A stretch of 64,000 nt of DNA from Caprella mutica (lineage: Eukaryota; Arthropoda; Malacostraca; Amphipoda; Caprellidae), in the NCBI GenBank assembly GCA_947561585.1, contig CANNZV010000337.1, forward strand, positions 124,001 through 188,000, given 5' to 3'. Positions within the stretch are counted from its first letter, which is position 1. Each line of letters opens with the position of its first letter. A program made the position numbers and the translations under genes. Of the stretch, positions 44,230 through 57,304 are shown one piece after another. The notes beneath the pieces were generated by a model that was not told the origin of the DNA, ran no database searches, and saw only the letters and a list, made by a program, of their open reading frames with translations.

Positions 44230-45115
44230 TGTTGAAAATAGTATTAGCAATTTTCGCTGCAAGAAAATTCACAGTAGGAAATTTCGCCGTCAGAAATTTT
44301 CGCCGTCAATTAATTTTTAATTCTCGGCTTAAGAACTCCAGACAAAGTGATCACCACAATAATTGCTAGGGTCCTTCTTCAACCCCCGTTAAAAGGATAC
44401 TGATAAAAAGAGAAAGCAGACTATTTATATATGAATAGTGCCTTTAGTCTGATTTCAGTTTTATTTTAATATAATTTCTGTAGGGGTTTAACGTCTGCTT
44501 CGAACCAAAGGCCATATCGTTGACGTCAAAAGGATATTAAGTACAAAGGAGTGGAAGAAGCAGTCAGAAAGGAAAGTGAATTCGTGTACAAAATCACCTA
44601 TCACCGTCGGTGATAATGCTCATGGATGCAGACGAAAAGGGACACAGCCACCGGTGCCTGGACTAACGGATGGAAGAGGAAAATGAAGAATACGAGACTA
44701 CCTAATACAAAGAGTTAAGACCACGTAGTTGAAGAACATAATCCTAACGCTATCATCACAAATTGCAAGTAGCGATATAAAAATTGATAAACATAGTAAT
44801 AATGAAAAAATATATCAATTTTATTTGATGGACAATGAAACATAACACAATTGTTGATCGTGTAATTGCATTTGGTAACAAGTTTGACAACATATGATTT
44901 CAGGTAAACTTTCATGACATCGTCAAAATTAGATTTAACAAAAAAATAAAGAAGAAATACTTAATTTTGATTGTCCATCCAATTTTGTTTTTCTTTGTAT
45001 GAAATTGTTATTGTTTGCTATCAATTGTCTTGCTATTGTGACTCTCAATTCTAACAATTAATGTGGTGATCTCTTAATTTGTCTGTGGTTCTCAAGTCGA
45101 GAGTTAAAAAAATAT
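44230..45115. mobile_element. Inverted-repeat element containing family A copy 4
   Basis: ctcggcttaagaactccaga and gtgatcaccacaataattgc (44320-44370) face the inverse words caattaatgtggtgatctct and ggttctcaagtcgagag (45055-45105). Between them lies a shortened family A repeat (44480-44800: gtaggggtttaacgtctgct to gcaagtagcgatataaa). Confidence 0.55.
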
Positions 45116-45410
45116 CTAACAGCGAAAATTCCTTAAGGCCAATATTCTTGCGGAGGAATTTCCGGTCACGGTTGAAAATGACTCACTACAGTCAGTCTGA
45201 AGACAGAACGACGCACGTTGCAGAAAATTCTTGCATACTTTCTTGAAAGTCTTCTTGTTATATCTTAGAGCGAAGCTTTGAACACATTGCATAAGAGACT
45301 CGTTGGAATCTGTTTTTTTTTTCATATATACTCGAGTTTGTGCAGTAGCACAGTTGTGAAAGACCAATAAGTTGAGATCAGAAATTTTATTTCCGTTCTT
45401 CTGCTAAATC
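45116..45410 (-). other. Open minus-strand segment, uncertain
   Basis: Eighty-three open codons (45116-45367, minus) with five cysteines in the second half (MQCVQSFAL, KKVCKNFLQRASFC, TDCSESF). The composition is less AT-biased than the surroundings. A possible acceptor (aaaaaacag) precedes DSNESLMQ. I know of no family match. It may be a 3' exon of a secreted protein or a relic. Confidence 0.25.
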
Positions 45411-45746
45411 ACTCTACCTTGAAACTTTCCCTCGAAAATTCTAGAGCGGCATTTGTCGAATGTGGTCTTGCATACACCAAAGTGAAGAAGTTGCAGGTAA
45501 AGTGAGTATTTTTAAGGAAGTTTACTATTATTTAAAGTGAGATTTAGTTTGATTGATTTAAAGGTTGTTTGATTAGATTGAGTTATTTATTGATTTAATT
45601 GTTTGGCTTGATCACCTTTAGTTAAATTTATAGCTTAAATTTTATCAACCAAGGTTAAAGAAACACACAAATTGTTTAGTAATCAAATATTGGAATAATG
45701 CCTAACTATATAAGAAAATGTGCCTAAATAAATGAAATTTTTATTG

Positions 45747-45872
45747 CTATATATAAGGATTAGATATTAGTCTCTCATTTGGTATGAGCTTGTAGTCACT
45801 TCCTATTCCACCTGGAAGGTACTGACTACTGCGAGTAAGTAGGTAGATGGTAGGGAAGTCCCAAACTAAAAC
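45747..45872 (-). CDS. C-terminal exon of an unidentified protein
   Basis: Acceptor ttatattacag (minus strand) opens a phase-0 exon of 41 codons ending TAG at 45747. The deduced peptide contains VLVWDFPTIYLLTRSSQYLP, GGIGSDYKLIPNERL and ends SNPYI. Amino-acid composition and splice context look genuine, unlike the repeat-derived frames around it. An AATAAA (45740-45745, minus) follows the stop codon almost immediately. Upstream exons would lie at higher coordinates but I found none with confidence. I do not recognise the protein. Confidence 0.5.
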   Translation of the reverse strand, partial: VLVWDFPTIYLLTRSSQYLPGGIGSDYKLIPNERLISNPYI

Positions 45873-45932
45873 CTGTAATATAAATTTACTATTGCAAATC
45901 TGACTAACTGAATCAATGACATAATATAACAA

Positions 45933-47470
45933 ATAGCAGTAATATTCTATGTTAATTTAATCCACCAAACATTATTTGAATTTATATTGAAAAGTTATTT
46001 TAAGTAATTATAAGAGTATTCAGGATATTACTAAATTGTGAATTAAACCTGTATATGATTTATTACACACAAAACTAATCCATTGCTATATAAAACTTAC
46101 CAAACAAGGGGAACTTTGATTGAAATATTTTAGGCTGGTATTTTAAGAGTTACACAGATTTGTATGGAGAGCGAAATATAATGAATACGCCATTACATGA
46201 GTTTAAGACTTGAAATAGGATACCGCTTTATATACTCTGAGCGGAACCTCGTGCATTTGGCACCCAGCTCACTTCGGTAATACTAATAAATTATTATATT
46301 ATATAATTGATAAGAACAATATAAATATAAAACTATTCTAAAACAAAACATAAATATAATAGGTAACTATACAAAAAATAATAAATATCGAAAAATACCT
46401 ACTATAGTTTAAACATAAAAAAGGATAAGAGATCGTTCAAGAACATTCTAGGAGGAAAGAGAATATTGGAACATAAAAGTAAATTAGAATTTAATAAAGT
46501 GTGATTAGTGTCTCCACACAGGCTGGGTCAAATAATGTGCTGGAACAATTAGAGTTTTGAAAACCATTAACTGATGACAAGTTGCCATATTCGTTAAGGA
46601 ATGCTTGAACAATTGGAACCATTCAATTGATAATTGCAACGAAGATCATTACCTTAGCATCATACCTATTATGTATTTATTTTCCATATATTTCTATGAT
46701 TTTCATTTGTATTTTTTCGATGTGTTTTTGATGGAGGCAAATGAACTTCTCGTCTGTCCAAACGATTCAATTGGAAATGTTGAATTGTTGCTGCATAATC
46801 CACTAAACAAACCGCTATTTATGTGCTTTTCGTTAATGGTCAAACTGAAGTTCAATGATAAAAACTCTCCTCCACCACGTGGTTTTGGTGTGGATGATTT
46901 CCGCTGAAAAGCTTTTCTGAGAGAGCAACTGGAGATTTCTTCAAAGAAACTCTTCACCTCCTGAATCACTGTTTCTGTTCTTTTTGGTTTTCATTTGCTT
47001 TTTCTTGTGGATAGAACCAGTTTCATTGAATAGACCACGAACTCTTGTGAACTTTTTCAGATGGTAAGATTTAGCCGCCCTTCCACTTATCTTGGAGTGA
47101 AGCATGAATTTTCGGCATACTGTTGAAGAAGAAGGTGTTTTGGTAAACTACAGAGTACAGGACGATGCATTTCTTCTCAAATTCAGAAACTTATTTAAGG
47201 TTGAAGATCAATAATAATATTAATAGGGAGATAAAAGTCCACTCTCTATGAATAAAATGGCTTTTACATAATACGACTTGAAATAATTTAATTTCTCTCA
47301 TTTCGCAATTTAAAAATGACGCGTCTGATAGAACACAATCTTCAATATGGTCAATGCGATTAAAAATAATCAAATAATGTACACTTCTTCAAGTCTGATG
47401 ATTAATCCGTATATTTCTATTAACCCGTAGATTTATTAAAAAAAAATTCAGACCTCAAGGGGGGGCATAT
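45933..47470. other. Unassigned AT-rich DNA with degenerate transposon-like frames
   Basis: Mostly low-complexity DNA. At 46700-47100 both strands have open frames. The minus-strand frames (LFNETGSIHKKK, SFFEEISSCSLRKAF) suggest a decayed transposase, but no catalytic motif could be placed. Confidence 0.3.
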
Positions 47471-47721
47471 TCCCCAGTTGCCCCCCCCCCTTTGTATACG
47501 AGCCTGCGTTGGCCCAATTCCGAACGAAACTCTGGGCCAACGTTGTCATGCCTGTCTCGATATAGCCAGCCTCACGGATGCTCACCGGCCCATGTATAAC
47601 CGGCTTGTTTCTGGTGTTCGGCTAATGAAATTCCAACGTATGGTCAACTCTATGGCCCAATTCAGGCAAATGACTTATAAACGTCTCATTAATGCCGGCA
47701 TTACTTAAAGTTGCCGGTATA

Positions 47722-48660
47722 GGGGAGAACCGAGATCATTAGGACAGTTTTTGTTAAAAACTGAATAATTCGTAACCTAATTCGAGTTTCAATATTTAAA
47801 GATTTCTGTATGTAGATGAATTATGTTACTTCAATTTGTATTGGGACTGTTTTACAGTTTAAACCTCCTTTCGAAAGTTATAAGCCAAAATGTAAGAGAA
47901 ATTCAAGTGTCCGAATGTTCCTTCCTAGAGGGAGACTTCGGACAAGCTTTGAGGATGATTCGGACACGATAAAAATGGGTAAAACATTGGAAATTTCGGT
48001 AATTAAATGATAGGATTGAATTAGGATCTACTAATTTAATTGAAATAAACCATAATGACTTGTTATTCACAGTAATAATTCAGCATATTTGAAATTTTAT
48101 CATAATAATATTATTGTATTGATTGAAAATTTTCTCCAACAAAATATAGATAGCCCATGGGTAATCACTGTGGAATTATTATATAAGAATTACTTCAATA
48201 AATTGTAATGGTGGACTGAATCGGATACAGAGGGAAGGTTTGGACACCGGCCGAACCAACCTAAACAGAAGTGTCCGAACCATCTCAAATGACACTTCAA
48301 AATTAAAAACATCACCATTTTTTCTAATTTCTTTTGTATTATTTTTTTAACACACCAAACATAACATAAAATATCAATATAAATTATAATTCATACCTTC
48401 AAGATTGAGAATCAGTTTCCTATTCATATAGTCCACACACGATCCAATTGAATCACGAAAAATTACATCAATAATGAAGAAAATAGTAAATTACACCTCG
48501 TGGGCGCCACGCTATCCTCTATGCATTGGATCTTTTAAATAGCTGACGGGTAACACGTCACACACATTCAGTTACAATAAGCGGTAGTTCCAACAATTTA
48601 AACAATGTTTAAACGAGTTGTTCGAAGCATCCCTCTGTCCGAATGCTCCCAGTTCTCCCC
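47722..48660. mobile_element. TAGGGGAGAAC inverted-repeat element
   Basis: 939 bp flanked by TA. Ends GGGGAGAACCGAGATCAT and inverse GCTCCCAGTTCTCCCC, with cggaca/tgtccg words near both ends. No intact frame. Confidence 0.7.
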
Positions 48661-48944
48661 TACTTATTTTGAAAACAGCTTCAATCGATGTTTGTGAAAT
48701 ATTGAGAATTTAAGTCAGAATTTATGATTAGAAAACTGATATTACCTTCCTAATGATCTGAGTTGACTTCGAATATTTGTTAATAAAAACATAATTAGAA
48801 ATAAGCTTCTAGTTCATGAAACTCTATTGATCAGGTTGCCTAATATTTAATATTACTTAATACATACAATTCATATGTATTATATTTAAGAGAATCTTTA
48901 AATTTACATTGTTGAAAACAGTTCCTGGAAGATTGCTTATATGA

Positions 48945-49460
48945 GAAAACTGCCACTAAGAAGATTATCTCTAGGAAAACTGCCACTAAGAAGATTGTCT
49001 CTAGGAAAACTGTCACTGAGAACATTGTATCCGGGAAAACTGTCCTTAAGAACATTGTCTCCTGGAAAACTGTCACTAAGAACATTGTCTCCTGGAAAAC
49101 TGTCACTGAGAACATTGTCTCCGGGAAAACTGCCACTAAGAAGATTATCTCCTGGAAAACTGTCACTGCAACTGAGAACAGTGTCTCTGGGAAAACAGTC
49201 CCTGAAAACATTGTCTCTAGGAAAACTGTCACTAAGAACATTTTCTCCTGGAAAACTGTCACTAAGAACATTGTCTCCTGGAAAATTGTCACTAAAAACA
49301 TTGTCTCTAGGAAAACTATCACTAAGAATATTGTCTCCTGGAAAACTGTCACTGAGAACATTGCCTGCGTGAAAACTGTCACTAAGAACATTGTCTCTAG
49401 GAAAACTGTCACTAAGAACATTGCCCGCGGGAAAACTGTCACTAAGAACAATGCCTACGG
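48945..49460. repeat. 30-bp minisatellite, about 17 units
   Basis: Units of ggaaaactgtcactaagaac followed by attgtctcta or attgtctcct, with point variants and one 36-bp unit. Because 30 is divisible by three, both strands stay open (minus 203 codons, plus 143 codons). The frames are most likely artefacts. Confidence 0.93.
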
Positions 49461-49945
49461 GAATAGTGTGCTAATTATAAATTTTTAGATTATTTAATTA
49501 GATCAGATAATTTAGAACATTTATCAGAAAAGTTCTTGCTTAAATCCTTATAAAAAATATGGTAAATGTGATTGTAAAATACCATTCCAATTCCAATAAT
49601 TATTATTTAAATAATACGAATTTAACCAAGTAAAGATAACGGGTCCAGGTCCGTCATCTTTACTTGCTCCTATTATTATTTACTATCACTACACCTATTT
49701 CCTATACTATTCTTAACAATCACTTTCGATTAAATACTATCTTTATTATCACTACCTATTTCCTACACAGCAAAACCTCGTAGTAGACCAGCCTCCTAGT
49801 AGACAAACCTCCTAGTAGACCAAACAATTTTTAAAACTTTACTGGAAAAAAAAAAACCTCGTACTAGAGGGGTTTTTTTTTGTCACCTGACAGTTATTCT
49901 AGTTTAAATTTTACAAGGAGTAATAATTACAATACTGTTTTAAAG

Positions 49946-52323
49946 GGTGGCCGGTCAATTGATCCCCGGTCATTTGATCCTCGGTCATTAGATCCCCGGT
50001 CATTTTATCCCCATACCATTTGATCCCCGGTCATTTGATTACAATAAACAAACAATATATATTACGATCTTTATTTCGTGGCCAAATTCCACCGCAGAAA
50101 GTTCCCCCGCGGAAAGTTCCACCAGGAAGATTCCACCGCCGTTAAATGCAAGATGTGGAAAATTCCACCGCAGAAGATTCCACCATTTTGAAAAAAATGT
50201 ACAAATAAACAGTATAAATAAACACTTTATTTTCAAATGTATTTCTAAGTCTAGGACTAGGTAATTGATAATTATAAATGAATAAATCTTCCTTTTAAAT
50301 ATAAAACAATTAATAATCGATCATATGGGCATTAAATATTTAACTGGTTAATAGTGACATACTATATGACGCTGGTATTGGATCACCAACCTGTGGCAAC
50401 ACTGATAAATTTAGCTTCTTGAATCTATCAACAGAAACACTAAAGTTCAGATTTTTTTATATTTGATACAAAAATAAATTTTGTTATGTTTCAATATTGA
50501 AAAGGTTAATATTAAGCAGTAATATGACAAGCATGTTTTTAATGTATATTTCTTATGTGAGTTTTGAATTTATGATTTTTATTCGTGTGTCTGTGGTTTC
50601 AGATCGAAGCTAGTTAATGTATCGCAATTTACCTGCCTAAACCTATGTTCAAAATTTAGTTCAAACACATCATATTTAAACTTTATTTTGTAAAAGTTTC
50701 AAAAGAGATTATTAAACAGTTACAGAAAGTTTCAACTTTGCTATTTTTCTTTTTATATTAAAATATATCGATACTAAATAAACATTTTATTTCAGTACGT
50801 GTCAAATTTATTCTTTAATTCCACCTATTATCGTCGCTGATTTAAATTGTAATATAAATATTTTGGTACATTTAAAACTTGGGTGATAGATAATATATAT
50901 AAAATATAATTTATTTTACAAACCAAATATTATCCTTAATTTCAGTTTCAACATATATATGTTTAAAGGAGAATCAAACGGAGTCTGAATTCCGTCACTG
51001 GGGCAATGGAACTTTTAGTTGAATTTACACGATTTAAATTTTATTAAAAATTTAATTGATTCATATTTAAAAGATCGTTTGATCTGTCTATTATTTCGTA
51101 TCTTCGCCTTAGCTTATCTCGTATTTCTTGACTTAACATAACATATTCTTATAATTTCTTAAATTTCTAACTAATGAAATGTTGTTCGGTTACCACAAAA
51201 CACATTATTCCTTAAATGAATTAATATTAAATGTTATACCTTCTGTAAATGATATCCAATATTATGCGGTGGAATCTTCCGCGGTGAAATTTTTCGGCGG
51301 TGGAATATTCCGTGGTGGAACTTACCAGCGGTGGAACTTACCTGGTGGAACTTTCCGTGGTGGAATTTTCCGCAGGGGAATTTACCTAGAATCTGAATTT
51401 CTATTTAAAAATTGGCATTTACTATTTAAATAATAAATAAAACTTGTGAAACAATTTGACATCTACAATTTATATAATAAATTTTATATATAATGAAAAC
51501 AAATAACATAATTCAAACAGCTATAGAACTTATTATTGCAACATATTAATTATTTATATTTACAAATAATTTACATTTACAACTAGTCAGAAAACATATT
51601 GCAGGTGATAGATAGGAAATATTAACCAGCTATTGATTGGTTCATTCGCAAGCTAAGTGAATATACCTAACTTTCAATTAAGCTGTTTTCTCCGTAACTA
51701 TTACAAACATTATGATCATGTGGGTGGGATAGATTGAAAATCATTTTATGGTAAATAGTATACGTACATTAATTTACCATAAAATTATTTTTGATCTATC
51801 CCACCTGCTTGATGATAATAATTGTACATAATTGTTACTGCAAAAAGGCTTAACGGAAAACTACCGATAAAATTGTCAAAGGTTGCTCCTAAAATAGTTT
51901 TTATTCCAGGACAAATAATTACGAGAGATGCTCCTGATTTATTTGATTAGTCATGTGTGCTAGTTATAATAAGTGTGGGGTATGCCTGTACATTTGATTT
52001 CACCATTGAATATTTTTTGTTGCCGGAATGTAAATTTGAAAGCATATATTGTTACTTATTTGAATAAAAAAATTAATTTCTTGTTAGCTGTTTTTACCCT
52101 TATTACTTATAGTTTCTTTAAAAAACTTTATCGACTGTAAGGTGCACATTTCAAAAATACGCTAAATAATTTATATATTCACATATAATATATGAATAGT
52201 AGGTGTATAAACACAAAATATAACTGGGAATCTAATGACCGGGGACCAAATGACCGGGGATTAAATGGTATGGGGATCATATGACCGGGGATCAAATGAC
52301 CGGGGATCAATTGACCTAGACCC
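49946..52323. mobile_element. Mutator-like element, 9-bp TSD, repetitive TIRs
   Basis: 2378 bp flanked by the perfect 9-bp duplication GTTTTAAAG (49937-49945 and 52324-52332). The ends (GGTGGCCGGTCAATTGATCC and inverse GGATCAATTGACCTAGACCC) continue into four to five tandem units of ggtcatttgatcccc in inverted orientation at the two sides. The intact right arm of the host palindrome gives the empty site. A 9-bp duplication and repetitive inverted ends fit Mutator/Foldback-like elements. No transposase is present. Confidence 0.88.
50083..51390. mobile_element. TTCCACCGCGG inverted-repeat element, innermost of the nest
   Basis: Left end caaattccaccgcagaaagt with further attccaccgc words to 50190. 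The right end holds ggtggaatcttccgcggtga and ggtggaattttccgcagggg (51270-51390). The two clusters are inverted and internally repetitive. No clear target duplication or coding sequence is present. Confidence 0.65.
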
Positions 52324-53254
52324 GTTTTAAAGATAAATCTCTAATTTGAATGATGTATTATATTTATTTATGCTGTTTTTAGGAAAAAGCACAAGGCAGA
52401 ATCGGTTTCAGATTTAATGGTAGAGTCTGTGCTAAGAAAATTGATGTGAAAAGTTACAGAAAACTAGATACAGTGAAGACTAATGTAATTTCATAAAATG
52501 ATAATTTAATTGAAAAAAATATTTTATTGATTTTAATTGAAACAAAAAAAAAATCGTACTGTTTCTAAATGTGTTTCCCTTCAAAATTGGCATGTTAGTC
52601 ACGATTAATTTGGCATTAAAGGTATCATAAACACATAGAGTTATCGAAATGTTAAAGTCACCGCTTTACTTTTAAAGAAAACGATGTTGGTCTAGTAGGA
52701 AACTGCTGAAGTGAGTTTCTTACTAGACCAAACAAACTTGGAACGTAAGTTTATGATAACTTTAATGCCAAATTAATGGTGACTAACATACTAATTTTGA
52801 AGGGAAACAAATTAAGAAACAGTATGAATTTTTTTGCTTGAATTAAAATGAATATAATATTTTTTTTCAATTAAATTATCATTTTATGAAATTAGAATAG
52901 TCTTCACTGTATCTAGTTTTCTATAACTTTTCAAATCATTTTTTTTAGCACAGACTCTACCATCAAATTTGAAACCGGATCTGCCTTATGTTTTACCCTA
53001 AAAAACAGCATAAATAAATATAATACATCATTCAAATTAGAGATTTATAATTAAAACAGTATTGTAATTATTACTCCTTGTAATATTTAAACTAGAATAA
53101 CTGTCAGGTGACAAAAATTGTGTTTTTGTCTTATACGAGGTTTTTTCCAGTACTGTTTCAAAATTATCTTGGTCTAATCTATAGTCTATAGTTTATCAAT
53201 AATGTATTAGTGTTAAAAAATTAAAATGGACTGTATTTAAGATCATTTTTATAC

Positions 53255-54010
53255 AAGGTGACTGATAAAAAAGCTAACCCAACTTTAAATTCGGATATTT
53301 GAACAACTATTGAAGATACAGTATTCTTTCACGTATCATTTTGTTTGTTGAACTCTTTGTTTGTCGAACAGTAATATTTTTCATAAAGTTTTATTTCAAT
53401 TTGGTAAAGATAATAACGATTTTATTGATGGGTGTCGAATACGGCTTTGCGAAAATGGTAAGGAAACGGATAATGAAACATGTTCACACACTTAAAATAT
53501 CTTCATTAGACAACAACCCCTTCAAATAAGTATATATATTCCCTGGTTTTAAGAGTATTCATATAACTATTCCTTCTATAAAATATTGACAATCTGGAGA
53601 AATTCGTTGAAGTATAAAAAGGAAGGCACAAGTTTAAATTTTAACAGAAGTCGTTCAGGTTGCAAGAAGACAGTACGATCTGAAGACAAAATCAATTTTG
53701 TTAAGCAACTCCATTTAAAAAATATAAATGTTTCTGTTAGGAGAAATGGATTAAATATCTCAAAATTTTCAATCAATCGAATTATTAAACATGGTCAACA
53801 TATTACCACCCATACAAAATGAAAGTGAGACACCAACTAGTTGAAATGAATTTTCAAGCCGTAGAAATTTCGCTATCTGGTCTGGTTCTTGCAAAGACAT
53901 GTTCGTTTTGTGGTAGATATTGTCATGAGGGAAAAAGCTCTATTTTACATGGAACGGAAAAATAATCAATCGTAATTAACATTCAGCAATAAGCTCCACG
54001 GTTAAAATTT
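53255..54010 (+). pseudogene. Mariner-superfamily transposase fragment
   Basis: A possible end (acaaggtgactgataaaaaag) is followed at 53586-53822 by a helix-turn-helix domain frame (KYKKEGTSLNFNRSRSGC, KKTVRSEDKINF, SKFSINRIIKHG) and, out of frame, RRNFAIWS and VNxQN-like remains. It belongs to the same family as 5844-6340. It is truncated and frameshifted; no second end was found. Confidence 0.65.
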
Positions 54011-54214
54011 TCATATTATGTTTTAATTTAGGTTGTTGAATATAATTTAAATATCAACAAGTTTGTAACTTTTTTAGATTTAATAAAATAATTAATTAAT
54101 TTTAATTTTAAAGATATATTTGTATTAGAGTGGCATTATAGGAATTAGTATTGACGCAAGCTCTTCTTAATTACCAACCTAATTAAAACTAGGTATTTAT
54201 TAATTAATTTGGTA

Positions 54215-54270
54215 GAGGCTTAACGTCTAGCTGCTTCTAAATCAAAGGCCATATCGCTGACGCAAAAGGA
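54215..54270 (+). repeat. Family A 5' fragment
   Basis: gaggcttaacgtctagctgc to aggccatatcgctgacgcaa, cut off by the TTAA element that follows. Confidence 0.6.
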
Positions 54271-54277
54271 TATTTAA

Positions 54278-54855
54278 AGGTCCTCTCCAGGCTCCATGAA
54301 AAAAATGAATTTATTACATAATATTATAGAACTAAGGTTCACGATCATTATTCCGCAAACCGCATACAATTCGGTTCAGTATATATTTCATTATTTGCTT
54401 TTAAAGTTTTTTAACACTCTGTGAGCAACAATCGAGCGAATCTCCAACCTGACGCTGAGAAAGAAGATTTTACACTCTTTGATTTGATTTCAAATTTAAA
54501 TTTTTAAACAAACAATGCGTTTTTGGTTTTCTTTTAAGATATTAATTGTTTCTAAAAGTATATAAACGTTTCTATTATAAGTTTATCAAAATTTAAACCT
54601 TTAAACGAGTAATAAATAGATTTATTAAACCAAATACCTAGTTGACAATCAAAACAAATGGTGTACATTCTTCTTCTTCAGATTGAAAATTAGAAAGTCG
54701 GAAGAAAAGTAGGTTTTGTAGTTTGGATTATGAAAATCTTTAAAAGCATATAAAATAAAAATATGCTATCAAATTATATGGGGTTTGCAGCAAAATGATA
54801 AGAAACATTAGCCTCGTTTATTTAAACAATAAAAAAATTTGCTTGGAGGGGACCT
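54278..54855. mobile_element. TTAA-inserting MITE family C, copy 4
   Basis: 578 bp, ends AGGTCCTCTCCAGGC and inverse GCTTGGAGGGGACCT, TTAA at 54274-54277 and 54856-54859. Collinear with 9602-10201. Confidence 0.85.
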
Positions 54856-54869
54856 TTAATTAAAATATT

Positions 54870-57240
54870 TTTTTTATTACATTATATAGGATTTAGTTCG
54901 ACCCAATATGTATAGGTATAATATATAAAGGCGAATAACAATGACTATATCACCTATACTAAGTATATATTTTATAGATTACAAGGAGACGAACATAAAG
55001 TGAATTGATCTCTAGCTCCTCCCAGTCTCTCCCTCACCCATCCCTCTCGCCCCGAAAAAAATGAACAAATAGATTTACATTTAACAGATTTTAATTTCTC
55101 ACGCTATTGAAATGAACCAATTGGTAAACTCAATCCATGCTTGTTGCTATTTTTGTGGTATACAGGTGTGTGAGTGGGGGAAGAGACTGTGAACAAAGGG
55201 ACATATATCGAATAAACTTTTCATTTGAGAGTAATTTTTAACAACATCTTAGTGGTAAATTAGACCCAAAGTGCATTCACTCACATTGCATTCAGCGGTT
55301 GGGGTGCAGTAAGCCCTGTGTAAAAGCGAAAACGTGTTTTAGATGTGAGAAAATCAAATTTTTCAATTGTTATTAATTTGTAAAATGTAAAATATGATCC
55401 TACGAAAAGATTGCCTTTATACTTTTGTGGTTGAGCCACTATACCCATATGTTTTCAAAATGGTGTCAGGGTGATCATTGGGACAGCATGTTTGTTTAAT
55501 AATTGGGCAGTGTCCAACTACCAACAAAACTGTCTAGTTATTCTTTTAGAATCAATAAATATCTATTTCTGATACAATAACGTGAACTGTAGCTTCAAGG
55601 CTTTTTGTAGAAACAGAACTGACACTTGAAGCGACTGACCTTCGACCATGATCAAGTGCTTTAGCAATCTGAGGTCATCATAAAGCACAGCATAGAAAAC
55701 AAATTTCACAAAAAATGGAGCATGATTGCTACGGATACACCAGAGAAAGAAGAGATTTTTGCCGTTGCCACTTAAAAGATAAGTTTTTCAAAATCACGTC
55801 ATAATGCATCTGCAGGTGGCCTAAAAACTCTTGTTCTTGGTCTGGTGCAGAACACAATCTAAATGATACATTCGTCTGAAGAAGTGGACGAAGAGATCAT
55901 ACGGAAAACGTTGGAAATGAAGGTTTATTTTCTTGTAGAATTTGATGCGACTTCTAAAACGTATTCTGTTGGTGTTATTTACGAAGCCAAAGGTTGAAAA
56001 AGATGGATACGAAGTATTGATGTAAGGCGATCGAAGATTTAAGTTCAATGAGTTTCATTTTCTTGACATGTCATCGGTGAAGCTAGAGGTAATTAAACTG
56101 ATATTATATGAACCAACTAAGTGTGGGACAACTTAAAGAGATAATTCGAACTGGAAATTTCACTATAACCTCAACAATACAAAAATTTGGGAAACTGTCC
56201 CATTGTTCACAAGGGCATGTGCAATTGTTCACCAGTGCTTGTATACAAATTAATGTGACATTTTTTTATTTTCTTTTTCTAGTCAACATAATGTGTGATA
56301 GCGCTCTAGTTAGTTTCATTTTATAAAGATTAAAAGATTACCCATTTTAGATATGGGTTTTTACTACAGTAAGATACACCACTCTTACAAATTTCTGTCT
56401 TAAAAAGGGCCATCTGGATTTGAAAACGGGAACTGAAGCAACAATAACATTTGGTGTTGATCAAAACATTGGAAGTTTCAGTGTTCAGGCAGAATTGTTA
56501 TACTGGATCAACAGAAAAGTTATTCTGAAATCTACTCATATCTTTAATATTGAAAGCTAGTTTCCAACTTCCATTGAACACTGAAACTTTCAATGTTGAT
56601 ATAAAAATTTTGAATACTGAAATATTGTGTAGGAACTGTATAATTAAATAATTTAGGTACAGTAGAAGCTCTCTACATGTTTAATTGTTTTTTCCGAGTC
56701 AATAATTAATCATATTATAATTCTACGTCTTCGTTTGTTAGTTCCTTCCCTTCATTAGTTAGTTCGTTTGTTAGTACACGCTTAGATAATCAATATCTAC
56801 AAGAAAATCGTCAGAATAACAAAACTTTAGATTAAACAACTCAAAAACTTCCATAACTAAAATTTTCCAAAACTCAAAAACGGAAAACAGAAAAAAATGA
56901 AAAACCGAATATCTCAAAAAGCAAAAATTCGGAAAACCGAAAAAATTCGGAAAACTGAAAAACTCGGAAACCTCAAAAAATCCTGAAAACTACGAAAATT
57001 TAAAAATCAGGAAAAAATATAAAAATCAGAAAAGTGGAAATTTGGGGACACCGAAAAATAGGGGAAAAAACGGAAAAAAGAAACGGAAAAAATGAAAATC
57101 AGAAAACGGAAGGGCAAATTTAGCCTCTGCCCTAATGAGGGTGAGAATTAGTTAAATTCTGTTACTTTTAGTTTTCATTTGAATTGAACCAACACAACGC
57201 TTCAGCCATTACAAAATGAAGAATCTAGAGGCCAACTGAA
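54870..57240. other. Unassigned intergenic DNA
   Basis: AT-rich with no supported gene. A plus-strand frame around 55870-56000 (SEEVDEEIIRKTLEMKVYF) and its complement are open, but short and without splice context. At 56455-56625 ggaagtttcagtgttcagg faces its inverse gaacactgaaactttc. From 56880 to 57110 the DNA is a degenerate aaaaccgaaaaattcgg tract. Confidence 0.35.
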
Positions 57241-57304
57241 TCTGTGACACCCGAATTCGGATGTTGTCGTTGAAACTAAAATTGACTGCTGTAGGCTGGA
57301 TACA

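Larger units (their letters stand above)
49790..53190. mobile_element. Large palindromic element, interrupted in its left arm
   Basis: The left arm (about 49790-49945 plus 52333-52660) and right arm (about 52700-53190) are inverted copies. Examples are gtcacctgacagttattcta against its inverse at 53095, and aatgatgtattatatttatt (52351) against its inverse at 53015. The centre has ggtctagtaggaaactgctg and its inverse. The ends carry aaaaacctcgtac, resembling Tc1/pogo-type CAGTAAAACCTCG ends. The left arm is split by the 2.38-kb element at 49946. Confidence 0.7.

Noticed and set aside
46605..46969. Open frames of 88-100 codons on both strands
   Set aside because: No domain, no splice context; possible decayed transposase, but no catalytic motif could be aligned.
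55821..56048. 75-codon minus-strand frame and complementary plus-strand peptide
   Set aside because: No family resemblance or splice signals; left as unassigned.
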